The notes below the pieces were generated by a model. That model saw nothing but the letters and a program-made list of their open reading frames with translations, made no database searches and was not told where the DNA came from. 64,000 nucleotides of DNA from Neurospora tetraspora (taxonomy: Eukaryota > Ascomycota > Sordariomycetes > Sordariales > Sordariaceae): contig NW_026944389.1 of assembly GCF_033439725.1 (NCBI RefSeq), positions 682,001-746,000 on the forward strand. The letters run 5' to 3'. Made by a program: the position numbers and the translations under genes. Of the stretch, positions 11,147 through 23,482 are shown piece by piece (position 1 is the first letter of the stretch; every line of letters starts with the position of its first letter).

Positions 11147-11194
11147 TTCATGAGCCTGGGCCTTCTCCCTCGCGGGTGCTTTGGCTTCAGCCAT
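11147..11194 (-). other. Possible first exon (ATG plus GTAAGT donor)
   Basis: A 16-codon minus-strand exon reads MAEAKAPAREKAQAHE and is followed directly by GTAAGTATC. A CTAAC branch site and CCCTAG acceptor lie downstream near 11000. The phase through that acceptor closes quickly; an acceptor a few bases further in (about 10976) would keep a frame that leads to the CCCH fragment at 10640-10860. This may be the old 5' end of that gene. Confidence 0.35.
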
Positions 11195-13014
11195 GGGAGG
11201 CTGCCCCCCTAGGGCAGGTCGGGGGTGGTTTTTGTGGTGAGATATGAAGCAAGAAGAAAAGAGAAGAAGAGGAAGAAAGGAAGAGGGGAAGGTTTAAAAG
11301 GAAGTGTGGGAGAAAAGAAAAAGTGTGTGGGACTGGGAGGGCGAATCAGGGTGGAGCCCTGCCTGCATGAAAGGAGAAGTGACTTTGGTACTTCTGGTGT
11401 CACCTGGCTGTGTGAGGCGGCCGGGGCAAACCAGATGACGCCAGCCCTGTTTTTGATCAGACGATTTGAGGATTTCTGTCTTGATCCACTGCACAGTATG
11501 CCTTCACGGTGGCACAAGGTCTGGCTTGGGATGACTGAGGCGAGCAAATTGTTGAGAAGTTGTTTGTTTCGAGATAAGATGACAAGAAAGTGGTAGGCTA
11601 GATCCCCACCTCGAGATATGTGGAGGTGCTGATCGAATTTGGAGGAAGTCCAAAAGCCTTGTTGGTCAGACGGTCAGCCCGCCGAGCCTCAAGGAGCCCT
11701 ATGTGGCGCTGTGGCACGCCCCAGCACCGGGAGTAGTTGTAGGATTGTCCTCGTTGAGGCTGAGTCTGCTGTCACTTGAAGGGGGACATGTACAGGGACG
11801 TCACAATGGATTCTGAGGCTAGACTGAATACAGAATCTAGATCAGTTGATCGTGAGCTTTTACACTCGTAAAGACAGCGCTTGATAATGTGACTTCCGGT
11901 TGTAGCGAGAATCTAGATTCGGTAGTAGTGTCGGGTAACTGCGTGAGAGTGGGAAAGCAGGGATGGGGTCAGATGCTGAAACGGTCGCCGGTGAGTTTAC
12001 TGGGCACTCGTGATCGGTGGCAGCAATCTTATTCCTGAACCATGACCTTGTCTTTTCTATCACATCCCTGCCGTCGACCTTTGCCCTTTTCCCAAATCCC
12101 AACCGCAAAGTGATACCTGCGGCAAGGCATTCTGAACAACCCAAAAGGACTCCCCCACAACAACCAAGAATCAAGACTCACTTCGCGTACCAAACTCGCC
12201 GTTATGAAGATCTTGACTTTTCTTTTCTTTGCGGACGTTGTCCAAATTTCCACTTGCGACAGAGCCTTGCAAGCGGTTCTGAAGCTCGATACTCCCCAAG
12301 CCTTGCGGATCCGCCGCGACCGCTTCTCAACAAGACAGTACAGTCTAACCACACGTCACCTCCACGACGCCATTTCTGAAGTCTCCAAGGAGTCTTCTCT
12401 TCTCAGAGCAATCCAGATCGCGAGGGGCTCCCAGACTCCCCCCTCCAGTGCCTCCGACAAGCCCCACAACCAGGAGACTCGCTGATCGTCCCCCGCGACC
12501 CAAACAACCTTCCATCGCTTGAACCCCACTACAAGGTAAGCCAGAACCTCCAAAGAATCACTCGCCAGCAAAAGAAGTTCTGCCTCGCAAGCACAGTCGC
12601 GCTGGATCCAGAGCTAACTTGCAACCCCGACAGCTGAACCACTGTTGAAGCAGGTCAACTGAAAGCTCATATGGGTGCTCGTCGCAACAGTCCCAGAACG
12701 CCCAGCCAACAAACAGTACATCCTTCTCCGCGTATTACCTCAAGCTCAAGATGAAGGTCAGTGAAATTTCTTCCTAGCAAAAGTAAGCACTACTTGTATT
12801 GCTGTTGAACTCTTCACCGGTCCAAAATCATAGAGGATCTCCTAGCTTGACACTCGACCGGCAGCTCCTTTCCTACTTGAAATGAACTCCTTGACTAACC
12901 CCTTGTGTTTCAGTGTTTCGCCGCTGATCCCGAATACCTCTGAATATGGAAGAGACGTGCAAGAGGAAGGCAGGCTGGTTCAAGCACGAAGCTTTCGTGA
13001 TGACAGCGGCGGCT
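11195..13014. other. Gene-poor region
   Basis: No supported gene. One plus-strand ORF at 12204-12485 (93 codons, MKILTFLFFADVVQ...) starts with a short hydrophobic stretch but has no domain or cysteine pattern. A (purine-rich) stretch at 11230-11330 carries GAA/GAAG repeats. Confidence 0.35.
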
Positions 13015-13022
13015 GCACCAAG

Positions 13023-13373
13023 CAGCGATGTAGATAACTCAAGTTCAATCAAATAAGGGTTTGAGATTGACTGAGTGGGTCAAGTAAAGAAGTTGAATTG
13101 CTTGATTGCTTGATTGATTAAGTAATTGCCAAGAATAGTGGGGCTCATAGATAACCCTAACCCTGACCCGACATCGCTCCCGAAAGTCCGGACCGCGGGC
13201 AAAATGAACAACTTTTACTACCAAAAAACTTTTTCTGCCGGGCGGCCAATTAAAGTCAATCAAATTGACGATATATAATTACTTGATTGAGTACAGGGAG
13301 ACCTCGATTTGATTGCTTGAATTTGCTTGATTGCTTGAACTTGGCTTGGCAACTTGACTTATCTACATCGCCG
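13023..13373. mobile_element. hAT-type MITE, 351 bp, with 8 bp target-site duplication
   Basis: Terminal inverted repeats of about 23 bases (CAGCGATGTAGATAACTCAA at the left; the right end is its complement with two mismatches) bound a 351-base element. It is flanked on both sides by GCACCAAG (13015-13022 and 13374-13381), an 8 bp direct repeat as hAT transposases make. Inside are many TTGATTGCTTGA-type motifs near both ends, forming subterminal repeats, and no ORF. Movement would need a transposase supplied elsewhere. The nearly matched ends and perfect duplication suggest a fairly recent insertion. Confidence 0.82.
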
Positions 13374-13381
13374 GCACCAAG

Positions 13382-16300
13382 GGCTCGAGGAAAGATGAAG
13401 CGATCGACTATTTCGCGCGACTCGTAGACAATACACAAGGGGTGGCAGACAGGAGGTCGTTTGGGAGGAAACCTTAGCATGGACAATGTGGCGTTTTGGT
13501 AGCAGATTGGAAGAATGGCTTTGTTTGCGTGGGTCGGCGTTGGGCGATCAAAGGAAATTTCGGGAGGGGCTCCAACTTGGGTCAAGACTCATTTGCAGGA
13601 AACGTCGTAATGAAATGATACTTGATATTCACGTGGATTAAGGACTAAGAAGGATCAAGAGAACGCAATTGCCGACTGATTGAACATTTCGTGGTGTTGT
13701 GCTGACCGAGTGTCCTGGATGACTTGGGCCTGCCCCGCACCGTCGCGGGCCACGGACAGATCTCGCCCACACGTTTTCTCGAATTTTCTCGCTGCAAACA
13801 ATAACGAGAATTTCATTTTCAGAGGCAAGGAATCCATTAATTGGGAAACGCGGATGACTTATTCCTGGTTCTCGTGATTGAGTGTCACCGAAGAGACATC
13901 GTTCAATCCTGACAGTGGCCATTTGAGGACGTGCCCAACTTCAACTTGTCTTCCTTTTTGAAAATCCGAAAGGAAAAGAAAAAAGAGAAAAGAAAACATG
14001 CAATATTGATCAAGCATCAGAAAGGTGTTTCTCCGGGATCCAGAGAATCCGAGCAAGCCAGTCAGTCAGTCGGTTGCCATCCCGCCGCTGCCGCTGCCGG
14101 TGCCATCAGTGTCTTGTCATCATCTGCAAAGCACCCAGCCGTCATGGATTGCCATCTCCACTTCCAAAAGTTGTAAGTAGAAGAAAATTGTCTGCCAGGA
14201 TCGGTATGAAGATCCAATGATCAAATGCCAACGCTGCAGGAGAGCAGCGGCCAAAAACGAGGTCAGTTGAAAGCGATCTCAGTCCTTGAGGAGCGCCCTC
14301 AGGAGCGGTAACCACTGGGTCCTGCAATACTGATAATCTATCCAGCTTTGAAGAGAATGAAAGAGGGATAAAGAGGCGGAGCTTCACCATTTTTGATCGA
14401 GTGTCCAGGGCGAGTTTCCACAGGGATTGAGGAATCAGGAGAAAACGGATTTGTAATTTTTGAGGAGCTATCGACAAACACATGGTAGATAGAGTGACCT
14501 TGTGCAATTCCGAGTGCCATGTGCTTTGAGAGCGACACGAAAATTGGTGCTTGTGATGGTGATGATCGAGTGTCTGAGGTGGGTCCACGCCGCACTCCGG
14601 GATTTGGGCGATGCTTTCTTTCACATTCAGGACGCACAACTCGGAACAAAAGATCTGCAGGTTTCCTGAATACTCTTACATCCTTCAGAGAGCCACTGGG
14701 AGGTGATAGTATGTTTTTTCTGGTGTTGGTGGTCGTCCCTACCGGGGCGGAGGCCTGGCGTCGGAGTCGCAGTTGGCGATGAAGGTCTCCCGCAGTCTCC
14801 AATTTTCACACGAAAAATGGGCAATGCACGACAAGGAAGCAGGGAACAGCTTTGGCTCCAACTCTCCAGAACTCTCGCTATATTCGATCTTCAACGGCTG
14901 TGGGCAAGTTTTCTGCCCCCCCCATGAAGTTCACGATGTCACCTGCAGTGATGTCATGATGCCGTTCGCGGTTGCTTTCGGACCGTGAGCTCCAGAGCAA
15001 TAAGCACGAGGAATCACGGCAGTGCAGGTGGTCAAACAATGCAGCAGATGGGTCACACATTCAGCTTCATCAAGTCCTCACTTCCTGATGCCCTCTCTGG
15101 CGATCGGCGATCTCGTAGACCCAACTGCCGGCTTGGTGATCCTCCAATGCTCCTTCCGGAAGCTCTCCACGATCATCAACCTGCTCTCAGATCTCTCCCA
15201 TGACTGCACCGCCTGTCTCAACACCTCGTCACCTCATCCTCTTACTCAGGGCAGGCACTCCCGGCAGACCCCCTGTTCATTTCCTTTCTCCTCACTTCTA
15301 GACTCCTGCCCCCACCTCGGGTACATCGGTACTTCGTCTCGATCAGCTCTCTCGCGCTCCTGCTATCTCATCGGTCCCGAGCAGACACAAAGATCCGTGC
15401 TGGCTACCGCTACTCCCACTGTGATCTGTGGCTCGTCTTGTTTGCAGCTGGACTTGAGTCACTTGACGTAGCACAACCTCCACGGATCTGGAGGAAACTC
15501 GAGATGAAAAGCACTCTGGTTCCAAGAGGAGAGCCCCGTTGAAGTTTGGAGAGCAAACGCAGAACGCTTCACTGGTTCCTTCCGTCTTCCTTCTACCCAG
15601 GAGGTAGAACTCGTCACCTCCTGCGGCATCAGATCTTCTGAGGAACCATTTGTCATCCTGCGTGCACAATCTGGACGAGAGAACGAAGGGACGAATGGGC
15701 AGCACACAACCTTCCATAGCAAGCAAACACCTTTCTCCAGGGCCTCGATCTGATTCCACCACTGATCGTCAACACAAGCTTCTTGATGAGAACACATCTT
15801 GGGACGAAGTACTGTTCCGAATATCATCCAACCTGTGAGAGCTTCGATACAATACAAACCTGGAACTCATTCCGTCCCAAGACTCAAGAACAATTTGTCA
15901 GCCTCGTAGACCCCAAAGCAGCCTGGAATGTGCGCCTTGCCTCCATAGGCCTGTAGGGTACTCAACAGAAGTCACCCGTCTGGCCATGAGCAGGGGTTGG
16001 GGCAGAAGACAACGGGATGAACTGTCCTTCTTCTATTGTCGAGCTCCTTCCATCAACCCTTCATCTCTTCTCGCGAGCTGATTTGACAAACCGAATGGCA
16101 TCATCTGCATGGTCTCCACTCGGTGCTATTGAGGTACTCGTGTGACGTACCTTAAGCCGTCTGGAAGTCAGAAAGATCGAACGACAGGAGTCTGGACTGA
16201 TGTACGTGACCAAAGTACCAGTCCCCAGCCTCCTTCCTCCGTCGTGCTTGCTTGATAAGCCCCCCGGACTCTCGACTCCTCGACACTTGATTGGTCCTGG

Positions 16301-16670
16301 TGGGTTGAGAACCTCGACAGCCTGTTGCCTTTTCATGTCCGAGTGACGTATATTTCGTGCTTCGCAATCTCAAAGCTCGGCTCATCAGAACTCTCCTGCC
16401 GGTTCTGCGTGTGGGTCAGAGAATCTTGTGCGTGTCCAAGTCGGCTATAATGCTGTGACTCCCACCAAACTCCCGCTTCAACAACCTCTTCAAGTCTCTG
16501 GACGATTCTTTTCGTCGCACTTCACATCTGTCACGAAGAGTTGAAGAACTTTGTGGCCTTCCTTCTCATCCCATCTTCGTTGTTTCGCTTTCTTTCCCCT
16601 GACGCACGACTGTGTGGCTCAACAGACGGTTCTTCTTTCGAGCTGCGGGGCAGATGGTCCTCCCAGAGGG
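13382..16670. other. Gene-poor region
   Basis: Scattered short ORFs on both strands, none with a recognisable domain. A poly-C run occurs at about 14918-14925. Nothing here is supported as a gene. Confidence 0.35.
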
Positions 16671-16671
16671 C

Positions 16672-16678
16672 TATAAAA
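16672..16678 (+). promoter_or_regulatory. Candidate TATA box
   Basis: TATAAAA lies just upstream of a long pyrimidine-rich stretch (16680-16770) of the kind found in fungal promoters and leaders. It suggests that transcription starts near 16700, although the downstream frames are broken. Confidence 0.4.
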
Positions 16679-16779
16679 CCCCCCTCCCCCTCTTCCCTTT
16701 TCCTCCTTCAAATTTTTCCTCCTCCATCCAACTTTCTTCCCACGACAAGTTTCTTCCCCCTCAAGCTTCTCGGCTCCGC

Positions 16780-18282
16780 CTTTGCGGGCTCTCGAAGCAC
16801 AGCATGGCCACTCGGCGTACAAGGAGATGCAGGAACATGCCGAGATGTTGCAGAACGAGGCCAAACGTGGTTTTGAACGCAATTGTCGGCTTCACTCTGG
16901 TTGACAACAACTTCGCCATCGAAGTCATGAACTGCAAGTTGACCATTTCTGTCTTTATCGAAGCACAACCATTTCCCCTGTGATGAGGGCACTCAACCGT
17001 CACCGGCTGTAAAGCTCGGCGGTTCTCATGACCTCGCACCTGGCCTGTGAAGCCGGTGTTTGGAAGGCATGAAGATACTTTGCCATCGCGGGGCTTCGGC
17101 CTCCCTGCAGTGCCATCTCCCCCTCGTTCTCGCTTCACCATGCCGTCACTGCACCGTTTCCCATCCCTCTCACCTCACCATTTCCTTTGTCTCTCGCCTA
17201 CGGGCATATTGCATTTTTCTTCCGATTTGATTTTTCTTTCTTTGGTTATTGTCACTTCACTGGGACCACATGGCATTTTGAGGGGAACACACTTGCAATG
17301 CTTCTCTTTTCCTCGTGCTCTACATGACTTCAGTCTGCTAACAGTTCGAGATGCACAGCTACCGGCCAACAACACTTGCATCGGCTACGTCCGCCCTGGA
17401 AAGCACGAAGCTCCTCCTTCTCGGATTCTTGGAAGGGCTGGCACAGACGATTAGGTATGACTTTCTGAACCATAACCAGCTTCTTTGCAACAAGGCTAAC
17501 ATACCCCTGCATCACAGAACACTCACTCAAGCTGTGTCGGCGCACATTGCACATCACTGCTGTCCCCTGACTCTCCGCGCGAGGTCAAGGACTGGACTCC
17601 CGCTGAGTCTCTCAGCAACCATGCCGAAGCATACCAAGCTGCCAAAGAGGTTCTGGATCGCCAGAGAGCAGATATCAGGCTTGATATTGAGATGAAGCGA
17701 GCAAAGACAGAGTTGCCGGCTGAATGGTGGAAGAAGCTGTCTAAGGGTGAACTTGGAACGGATGCTAGGCAGCGAGGATCGCCCCCGCCCGAGCCTACCC
17801 TGACAGCCGTGAAAGCATCTGAGCTGGCGTTCGTCGGTCATCCTTCCGAGCTTGATCGGTTCACACTCATAACGCCGACCTTCATCACTCACGCTCACCG
17901 AACGGAGCCTTTGCACCTTCTACACAACACAAGACACGGACTTGCTCCTTTCAGCTCCACGTCTCAGCATCCCCTGGCAATCTCACAGCCTGTAGATCAC
18001 CAACCACCAGTTGTACATCAACCACAGCAGCGGCCTCAGTATCAGCGGCACCAACAACCGCTGCTCATTGTTTCATCCGTGGACACAACGCCCGTCTCGT
18101 CATCGGCCAAGCAAAACAAGCATCACACGTCTCCAAGTGAGCCAGATGGAGTCCTCAGTCTTCTTCAAGTTCAAGTCTCAGAAAGAGTCCACCTCAACAC
18201 AACACAAAAGGCGGACATGCTCCTCTCACTTCCATGTCTCGGGGCCACAGTCAATGGCCAACGCAGTCAGCCTTTGACTTGA
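16780..18282 (+). pseudogene. Possible decayed host gene with helical coding fragments
   Basis: Plus-strand frames hold gene-like helical pieces. At about 16789-16905 there is ALEAQHGHSAYKEMQEHAEM, then LQNEAKRGFERN. At about 17571-17750 there is DSPREVKDWTPAESLSNHAE, then AYQAAKEVLDRQRADIRLDI and TELPAEWWKKLSKGEL. A good intron signature sits at 17456-17518 (donor GTATGA, branch GCTAAC, acceptor TCACAG), but no joining of frames gives one long protein. From 17692 a frame stays open to 18282 and ends in Gln/His/Pro-rich sequence. No family is recognised. An expressed gene with several unseen introns is possible. Confidence 0.35.
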
Positions 18283-18759
18283 GTGTCTAGGCTTGCCTTC
18301 GGCGTGGTGACACTCCTGGACCCTGTTTGGCTCGCATCAACCTAAACTCAATATGGAGTCCTCGGTCGCGCTTCTGTGACACAACTTCTCGTCCTCTCGC
18401 ATCTCTCTCTTCCATCAGACATCGGCTCTTCACATCACATCCAACGTGCCCACCGTCTTCGAGAACTACGTCCTGGGCATGACGTTAAACTGCCCTCACC
18501 ATCAGTGACCGGTGCGCTGCGGGCCTAGACTCTGCCCAGCCCAAGCCATTCACAAACGGCGGGTGTAAGACCGTCGCAGTGCTAGGTCAGCTACCGTGGT
18601 CACTTCCACACACCACAATGTCCAACTCTCAACGTCACAACCACCACAACAACCACAACAACAGCCCACCCAACAGCCGTCCGGTCCACCAGGGCCTCAT
18701 TCCAACTCGTGGATTTCGCAGACAACCCAAGAGGAATCCACTCAGCATTCTTCCTCCGC

Positions 18760-19103
18760 CCAGCCGCAAGCTCAAGGCCCGAAACTTCTGGCCCCTTCAT
18801 CAGGGGTCAGTAAGTGGGCAGCCTCTGCGAGCTGGGCTTGGGACCGCGACGGCTGTGACTCCGGTCCACCAGGCACCCATGCCGGTTTCGGTGTTTCGAC
18901 ATCATCAGTCGACACTTTCCCCTTGCTCTTCTGTGCAAGATATTTCGCATATCTTCCAGTCTGTTCCAACCAGCCCATGATCACATCACACTCAACTTGT
19001 GATTGTGGTCGCCCAGCCTGCGAGCTTAAGGCCCCCAAGCTGCTCTCCCCATCAACTGGGGCAGAGTAAGCGGGCAGCGACCGCAGGCTGGGCTTGGGAC
19101 CGG
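18760..19103. repeat. Diverged direct duplication of about 90 bp
   Basis: The segment 18760-18846 recurs at 19012-19103. Both contain CCCAGCC, AGCTCAAGGCCC-like and CTGGGCTTGGGACCG blocks in the same order and orientation, with substitutions and small gaps. The copies lie about 250 bases apart. Confidence 0.6.
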
Positions 19104-19401
19104 AGGTGGGCGTTTCGATGTTGTTTTGTGGTGGTTGTGTTTGCCGGTCCAAGGGCGTTGCGCGTGTTATTGTCGTTCCGGCGACATTGGGGTGCCCGCT
19201 TGATTGGGGTGGCCGGCGTATTGCGTGCAAGAGGAAGAGGGGGCGCGATGCGGGGGCGGAATTGTGGAATATGCAACCACGGATGGCTGCCCGCTGATCT
19301 AATTCTGGCCAACTCCAAGGGACATGCTACACGCCACTTCCATCCCATATCCAAACCACCAGTGCGCGGGGGAGGGGGGAGGGGATGCGCCAAGCTTACA
19401 A

Positions 19402-19776
19402 GAGCGATCTTACTGCTGCGGTGGTCCGCGTGGGTGATGGTGGGGAGGAGGAGAAGTTCGAGGGGGAGGGCGAGGAGGAGGAGGACATGCATGGGGTCTG
19501 TGTGTGTGGTGGGCGTGGTAGTGGTGGTGGTGGTGGTGGTGGACATGTTCTTGGTCTTTGTGGTTTGTGTTGAGGCGGTAGCATGGCTGAGCGATCTTAC
19601 TGCCGCGATGGTCCGCGTGGGTGATGGTGTGGAGGAGGAGAAGTTCGAGGGGGAGGGCGAGGAGGACGAGGACAAGCATGGGGTCTGTGTGTGTGGTGGG
19701 CGTGGTAGTGGTGGTGGTGGTGGTGTTGGACATATTCTTGGTCTTTGCGGTTTGTGTTGAGGGCGGTAGCATGGCT
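19402..19776. repeat. Tandem duplication of a 187 bp unit
   Basis: Unit 1 (19402-19588) and unit 2 (19589-19776) are direct, adjacent and closely similar, both running from GAGCGATCTTACTG to GGTAGCATGGCT. Each holds GGAGGA-rich and GTGGTGGTG microsatellite tracts. Long reading frames across them on either strand are low-complexity artefacts of these tracts. Confidence 0.85.
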
Positions 19777-19874
19777 TCTTCGCTGCTCCCCATGGCGGAG
19801 AGGACTCCTTCGCTGCTCCCAAGCGGTGGGTGGGTTTGTCTGAGTAATGTAGCGGGGGGCGGACGACGGACTGT

Positions 19875-19935
19875 CCGTTATCCAGGCTCTCAAGTATCTT
19901 CAGGATAAGGGTGCTTACAAGAAGATACTTGAGGG
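19875..19935 (+). pseudogene. Third fragment of the CCCH zinc-finger protein gene
   Basis: The plus strand reads VIQALKYLQDKGAYKK, matching IVQAIKYLQDKGAYKKK of the relic at 8835-9233 but on the opposite strand and about 11 kb away. It directly adjoins the tandem repeat and contains a perfect 13-base inverted repeat (CTCAAGTATCTTC and its complement, about 19888-19932). Confidence 0.55.
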
Positions 19936-19974
19936 CCTGGACACCCCCATTTGTCTCTTTTTGGATAGGTGATT

Positions 19975-20290
19975 TGGACATTTGGTTGAGGACTTGATTG
20001 ATTATTTGGGTTGGACACTTGTTTTGCATATTTGGTTTGGACATTTGACTGGGACATGTTCTTTGAGAGGTGCGTTGGATAGGTGTTTTGGATAGGTGGT
20101 TTGGGCATTTGGTTTGGGCATTTGATTTGGACATTTGGTTGAGCATTTGGTTGGACATTTGGTTGAACATATGATTGAATATTTGGTTTGGACATGTGGG
20201 TTGGACATGTGGGTTGGACATTTGGTTGAGCACTTGGTTGAACAAGTGCTTCGGGTGCGTGCTTTGGATAGTGGCGTTGGTTAGGGTCTT
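19975..20290. repeat. Degenerate minisatellite built on TTGGACATTTGGTTG-like units
   Basis: About 300 bases consist of imperfect repeats of GGACATTTGGTTG, GGGCATTTGGTTT and similar units. On the minus strand this makes a long low-complexity frame rich in Asn, Gln, Pro, Met and Ser, which I do not regard as a gene. Confidence 0.7.
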
Positions 20291-20350
20291 TGGATGGATG
20301 TTTTGGATAGAAAGCATAGCGTGGCTGCATTTATGGCGTTGTGGTTGCAT

Positions 20351-23300
20351 TTATGGCGTTCCGGTTTTGCTTGGGAAAGGCGGTTTCGGCGGTGGCGTAG
20401 CATGGAGTTGGATGGCCTTGGACATAGGGTTTGGATATGGGTTTTGGATAAGGGCCTTGGAGTGGTAGCATAGTGGTAGCATAGTTTGACATTTAATCGT
20501 TTGGATACTTTCTTCGTGGCTCCTGATGCGTGTGATGACCATGTGACTTGTCTCTCACTTGGCAAGTGTCTTTATCTCTGGTGGCACTGATCCGTATGAT
20601 CTTTGCTAGAGGTATCCTGTGCCGGATTGTGTTTGAGCTCCTCGCAAATCTTCGCGGTGACGGCTCTCAATCGCAGGACTGAGAATACCATTTCTTGACT
20701 CAGCCCTGGTGAGTGCTCGAGAGCACGCAGACTTAAGACAAGAGGATGTCTCCTTCATTCAAGTAAGCGTCGGTTCTCGATATAAACCCAAGACACCCAG
20801 ATGGAGGAAGGACTGGGCTTGAACCAGGAACAACAGAAGTGTTTCTCCATGAAAGAATGCAGACCCCTGACCTGGATGATAGAATGAAATGGCCGTGCTA
20901 GGACATAGAGCGGAGGAAAGGGTGTGAAAGGTGCGGTTAATATGACTTTGCGTACCACGCGGTGTCCTGGTGAAGATGGTTGATGATGAGAAAGATGAAA
21001 TATCATGACTTTTGAGGAGATGTGGTGAAAAGTGATAGAGGTTTATGAACACTGTTTTCCAGAATTGCGCAGGATCCGAGAAAGGATTGTGGTGGAAGAG
21101 GACCTCTAGCACAGGAGGAAGACTTGAGCTTGGAAATCATGTTGTTCTGCCCTCCTATTTAGGTGAACAACTGGTCCTTGTGTTGGATTGTGAGATACTG
21201 ATGTTCTCATCTTCAACACTTTTGACTGATGAAATTCGCGATGGAAATGCCTGAAGTAGTGCACTTCCTTATCCGTGAACCATCTGAGCTTCGTCTTGGT
21301 CCGCTATGAACCACCGACTTTCTGCAATGGGCTTTGAGAGAGCTGGGCGAATGTCAACATCGTCAAACACCACACCTCGAATCCCGCGATGTTAACAACT
21401 GACAACACCGTCCCCTGATTCCTGAATGACACTTGTACGGGCTTACAAGCTTGATGCTTGATGAATCGCGGAGTTTGGACTCGTTGGCTCCTTGGACTTG
21501 GGAAGCCCCTGAAGGTGAGTGGAGATTGGAGTTCGTGGAGTCGTGGCGGGGAGTCACGACGAACTGGTGGAGTAAGTCGTTGGTGTTGACCGTTTGTTTT
21601 GTTTGCAAATGATTTGATGCAAGCGGTGTTCATCGACCTTTTCGGTCTGGGCAAGTGGATGGGAATGTGGAATGGAGAATGCAAGATGTTCATCGGTGAG
21701 ATGATGTGAATGCCCTCAGCGGGTCCGGGCGGCAAGCGTGAGTAGCGGTGTTAGCTGTGTTAGTGCTGACTGTTTGGCGATGTTAGTGTTTGGATGGGAA
21801 GTTCCGTCGGGATTTCGAGATTGCATTCCTCTCCATCGGTTCCTTCTTTGTTGTCGATGTTCTTTTAGCAATTGTGGAAGATATGCTGAAAGGCGCCATT
21901 CAAGTTCTGTCTTTTACCTTTGCTGAAATTTTGAATCGTGTCGTGGCAGGACAGTCGGCGGTTGGAACACGCTTTCAACGTTGCGCCGACTCAGGCAGTA
22001 ACAGGCGCCATCACGACGCTTGAGTGGCTCTAACTGTACTTCGCTCGGTCACCAACACCGTCCCGTCCTCGACTTCGTTACGCCTTTTCCCAATGTTCAC
22101 CGATCTCACCGATTTCACCGACCAAAAAATTCCTCATCGTGGTCTCCAACCCAAATGGAAATTTCGCCATCGACTTTTAGGCAGGCTAGGCATGATATCC
22201 ACTTCATATCCGGAGTTTTCATACACCTTCCCCCTCAAGAAATGGCGGCATGAGAAACGTTCTGGCTTTGGGTTTAGCGGTTGGCTCGTGCCAAGGCGCC
22301 GGGCCGCGAGCGGCGTGGAGACATAATGGCCGGGGGTCCGGGGTCGGGGTCGGGGCCGGGGCCGGAGGCTGGGGTGGCCAGGCGAGGAGCAAGGCGGACT
22401 GTTGGGCGGGCGAGATCTCGTTGGCCGCTTCTTAACATCGTTCTTTCCTTGCTCTCTCGATCAAAACTTGGCCGTTCAACATGGCGATGCGAACCCCGTC
22501 GGGAATGACCTCACACTTGCATTCAATGCATGTGTCAACGGCAGCCAACATCTGTCCCTCCCGAAATCCTCCCGCCCCCCGTGAAATGGACCAATCCAGA
22601 CCCCATGCTGATCATCACCCGTTTCCCCGCAAAGTGCAGGCCTCTGCAGGCCTGGACGAGCCTAAAGGTAACCTAAAAGAAACCTAACTGTTCGCTAAGT
22701 GTTCGGTAAACATCCGCTAGCTATCCGCTAGACTGAAAGTGAGGAATGGTGATGTCTTCCCTGACTCAAGCCTGGGAAAAACTGCAAAGGAGGCCGAAAG
22801 GGGAAGAGGTTGGAGAGATTAGCGGTTGTTCACGTGAAGAGGTTGGAGATTTGCGCATCACAGCCATGGTGGATGACGATGATTGTTGATGGATGGTGTT
22901 AGGGATGATGTTTGGTGTTAGGGAACTTCACCTTGGAAGCTGAAGAATGACTGCGACAGTTGACGTCGACGGTCCCAATCGTCCGATTGATCGCCCTGAT
23001 CGCCTTCATCAATCATCAACTGCCGTACTGGGGTGTACAGCCCCAAAAGCCACGCCTTTTTTGCCACGAGCTCGACGACAGAGTTCCGCTGATAAACCCT
23101 GATAGGCGTTCGTCTTCTCTTGAAAAATGTCTGTGAGACGCCTCCATCATTCGTTGGGCGTTCATCGCATCTCGTCGATGTCAGCCATTGATGCCAGTCA
23201 TCGAGTTACCTGTGGCCTCCCGGCCAAGCCTCAAAGCCACACTGCCACAGGCCCGATGTTTTTGGATTCGGAGGCCGGGGATGGCCAGGTTTTGTGTTTT

Positions 23301-23474
23301 GCTTTTCTTTGACTCTTCAAGCGCATGACGTCGACTCCGTCAATCATTGAAGCAATTCCAATCGGCGCTACCGAAGCATGCCAACTTATGATGCCAATGC
23401 CGCTCGCGGCTTGCTGAAAGACACTGAATGCGCTGAAGGTATGGTGCAGGGAAAGATTCAAGCTGAATTACCTT
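20351..23474. other. Gene-poor region
   Basis: No supported gene. A short GC-rich minisatellite of GGGGTC/GGGGCC units lies at about 22330-22370. ORFs up to 143 codons have no recognisable domain and overlap others on the opposite strand. Confidence 0.35.
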
Positions 23475-23482
23475 CACCAAAA

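Noticed and set aside
13141-13160. CCCTAACCCTGACCC, telomere-like
   Set aside because: Only about two partial units inside the hAT-type MITE; not a telomere or a telomeric tract.
19052-20350. 432-codon minus-strand open frame
   Set aside because: Its sequence is the translation of GTG/GGA microsatellites, the 187 bp tandem pair and the TTGGACATTTG minisatellite; no domain and extreme low complexity.
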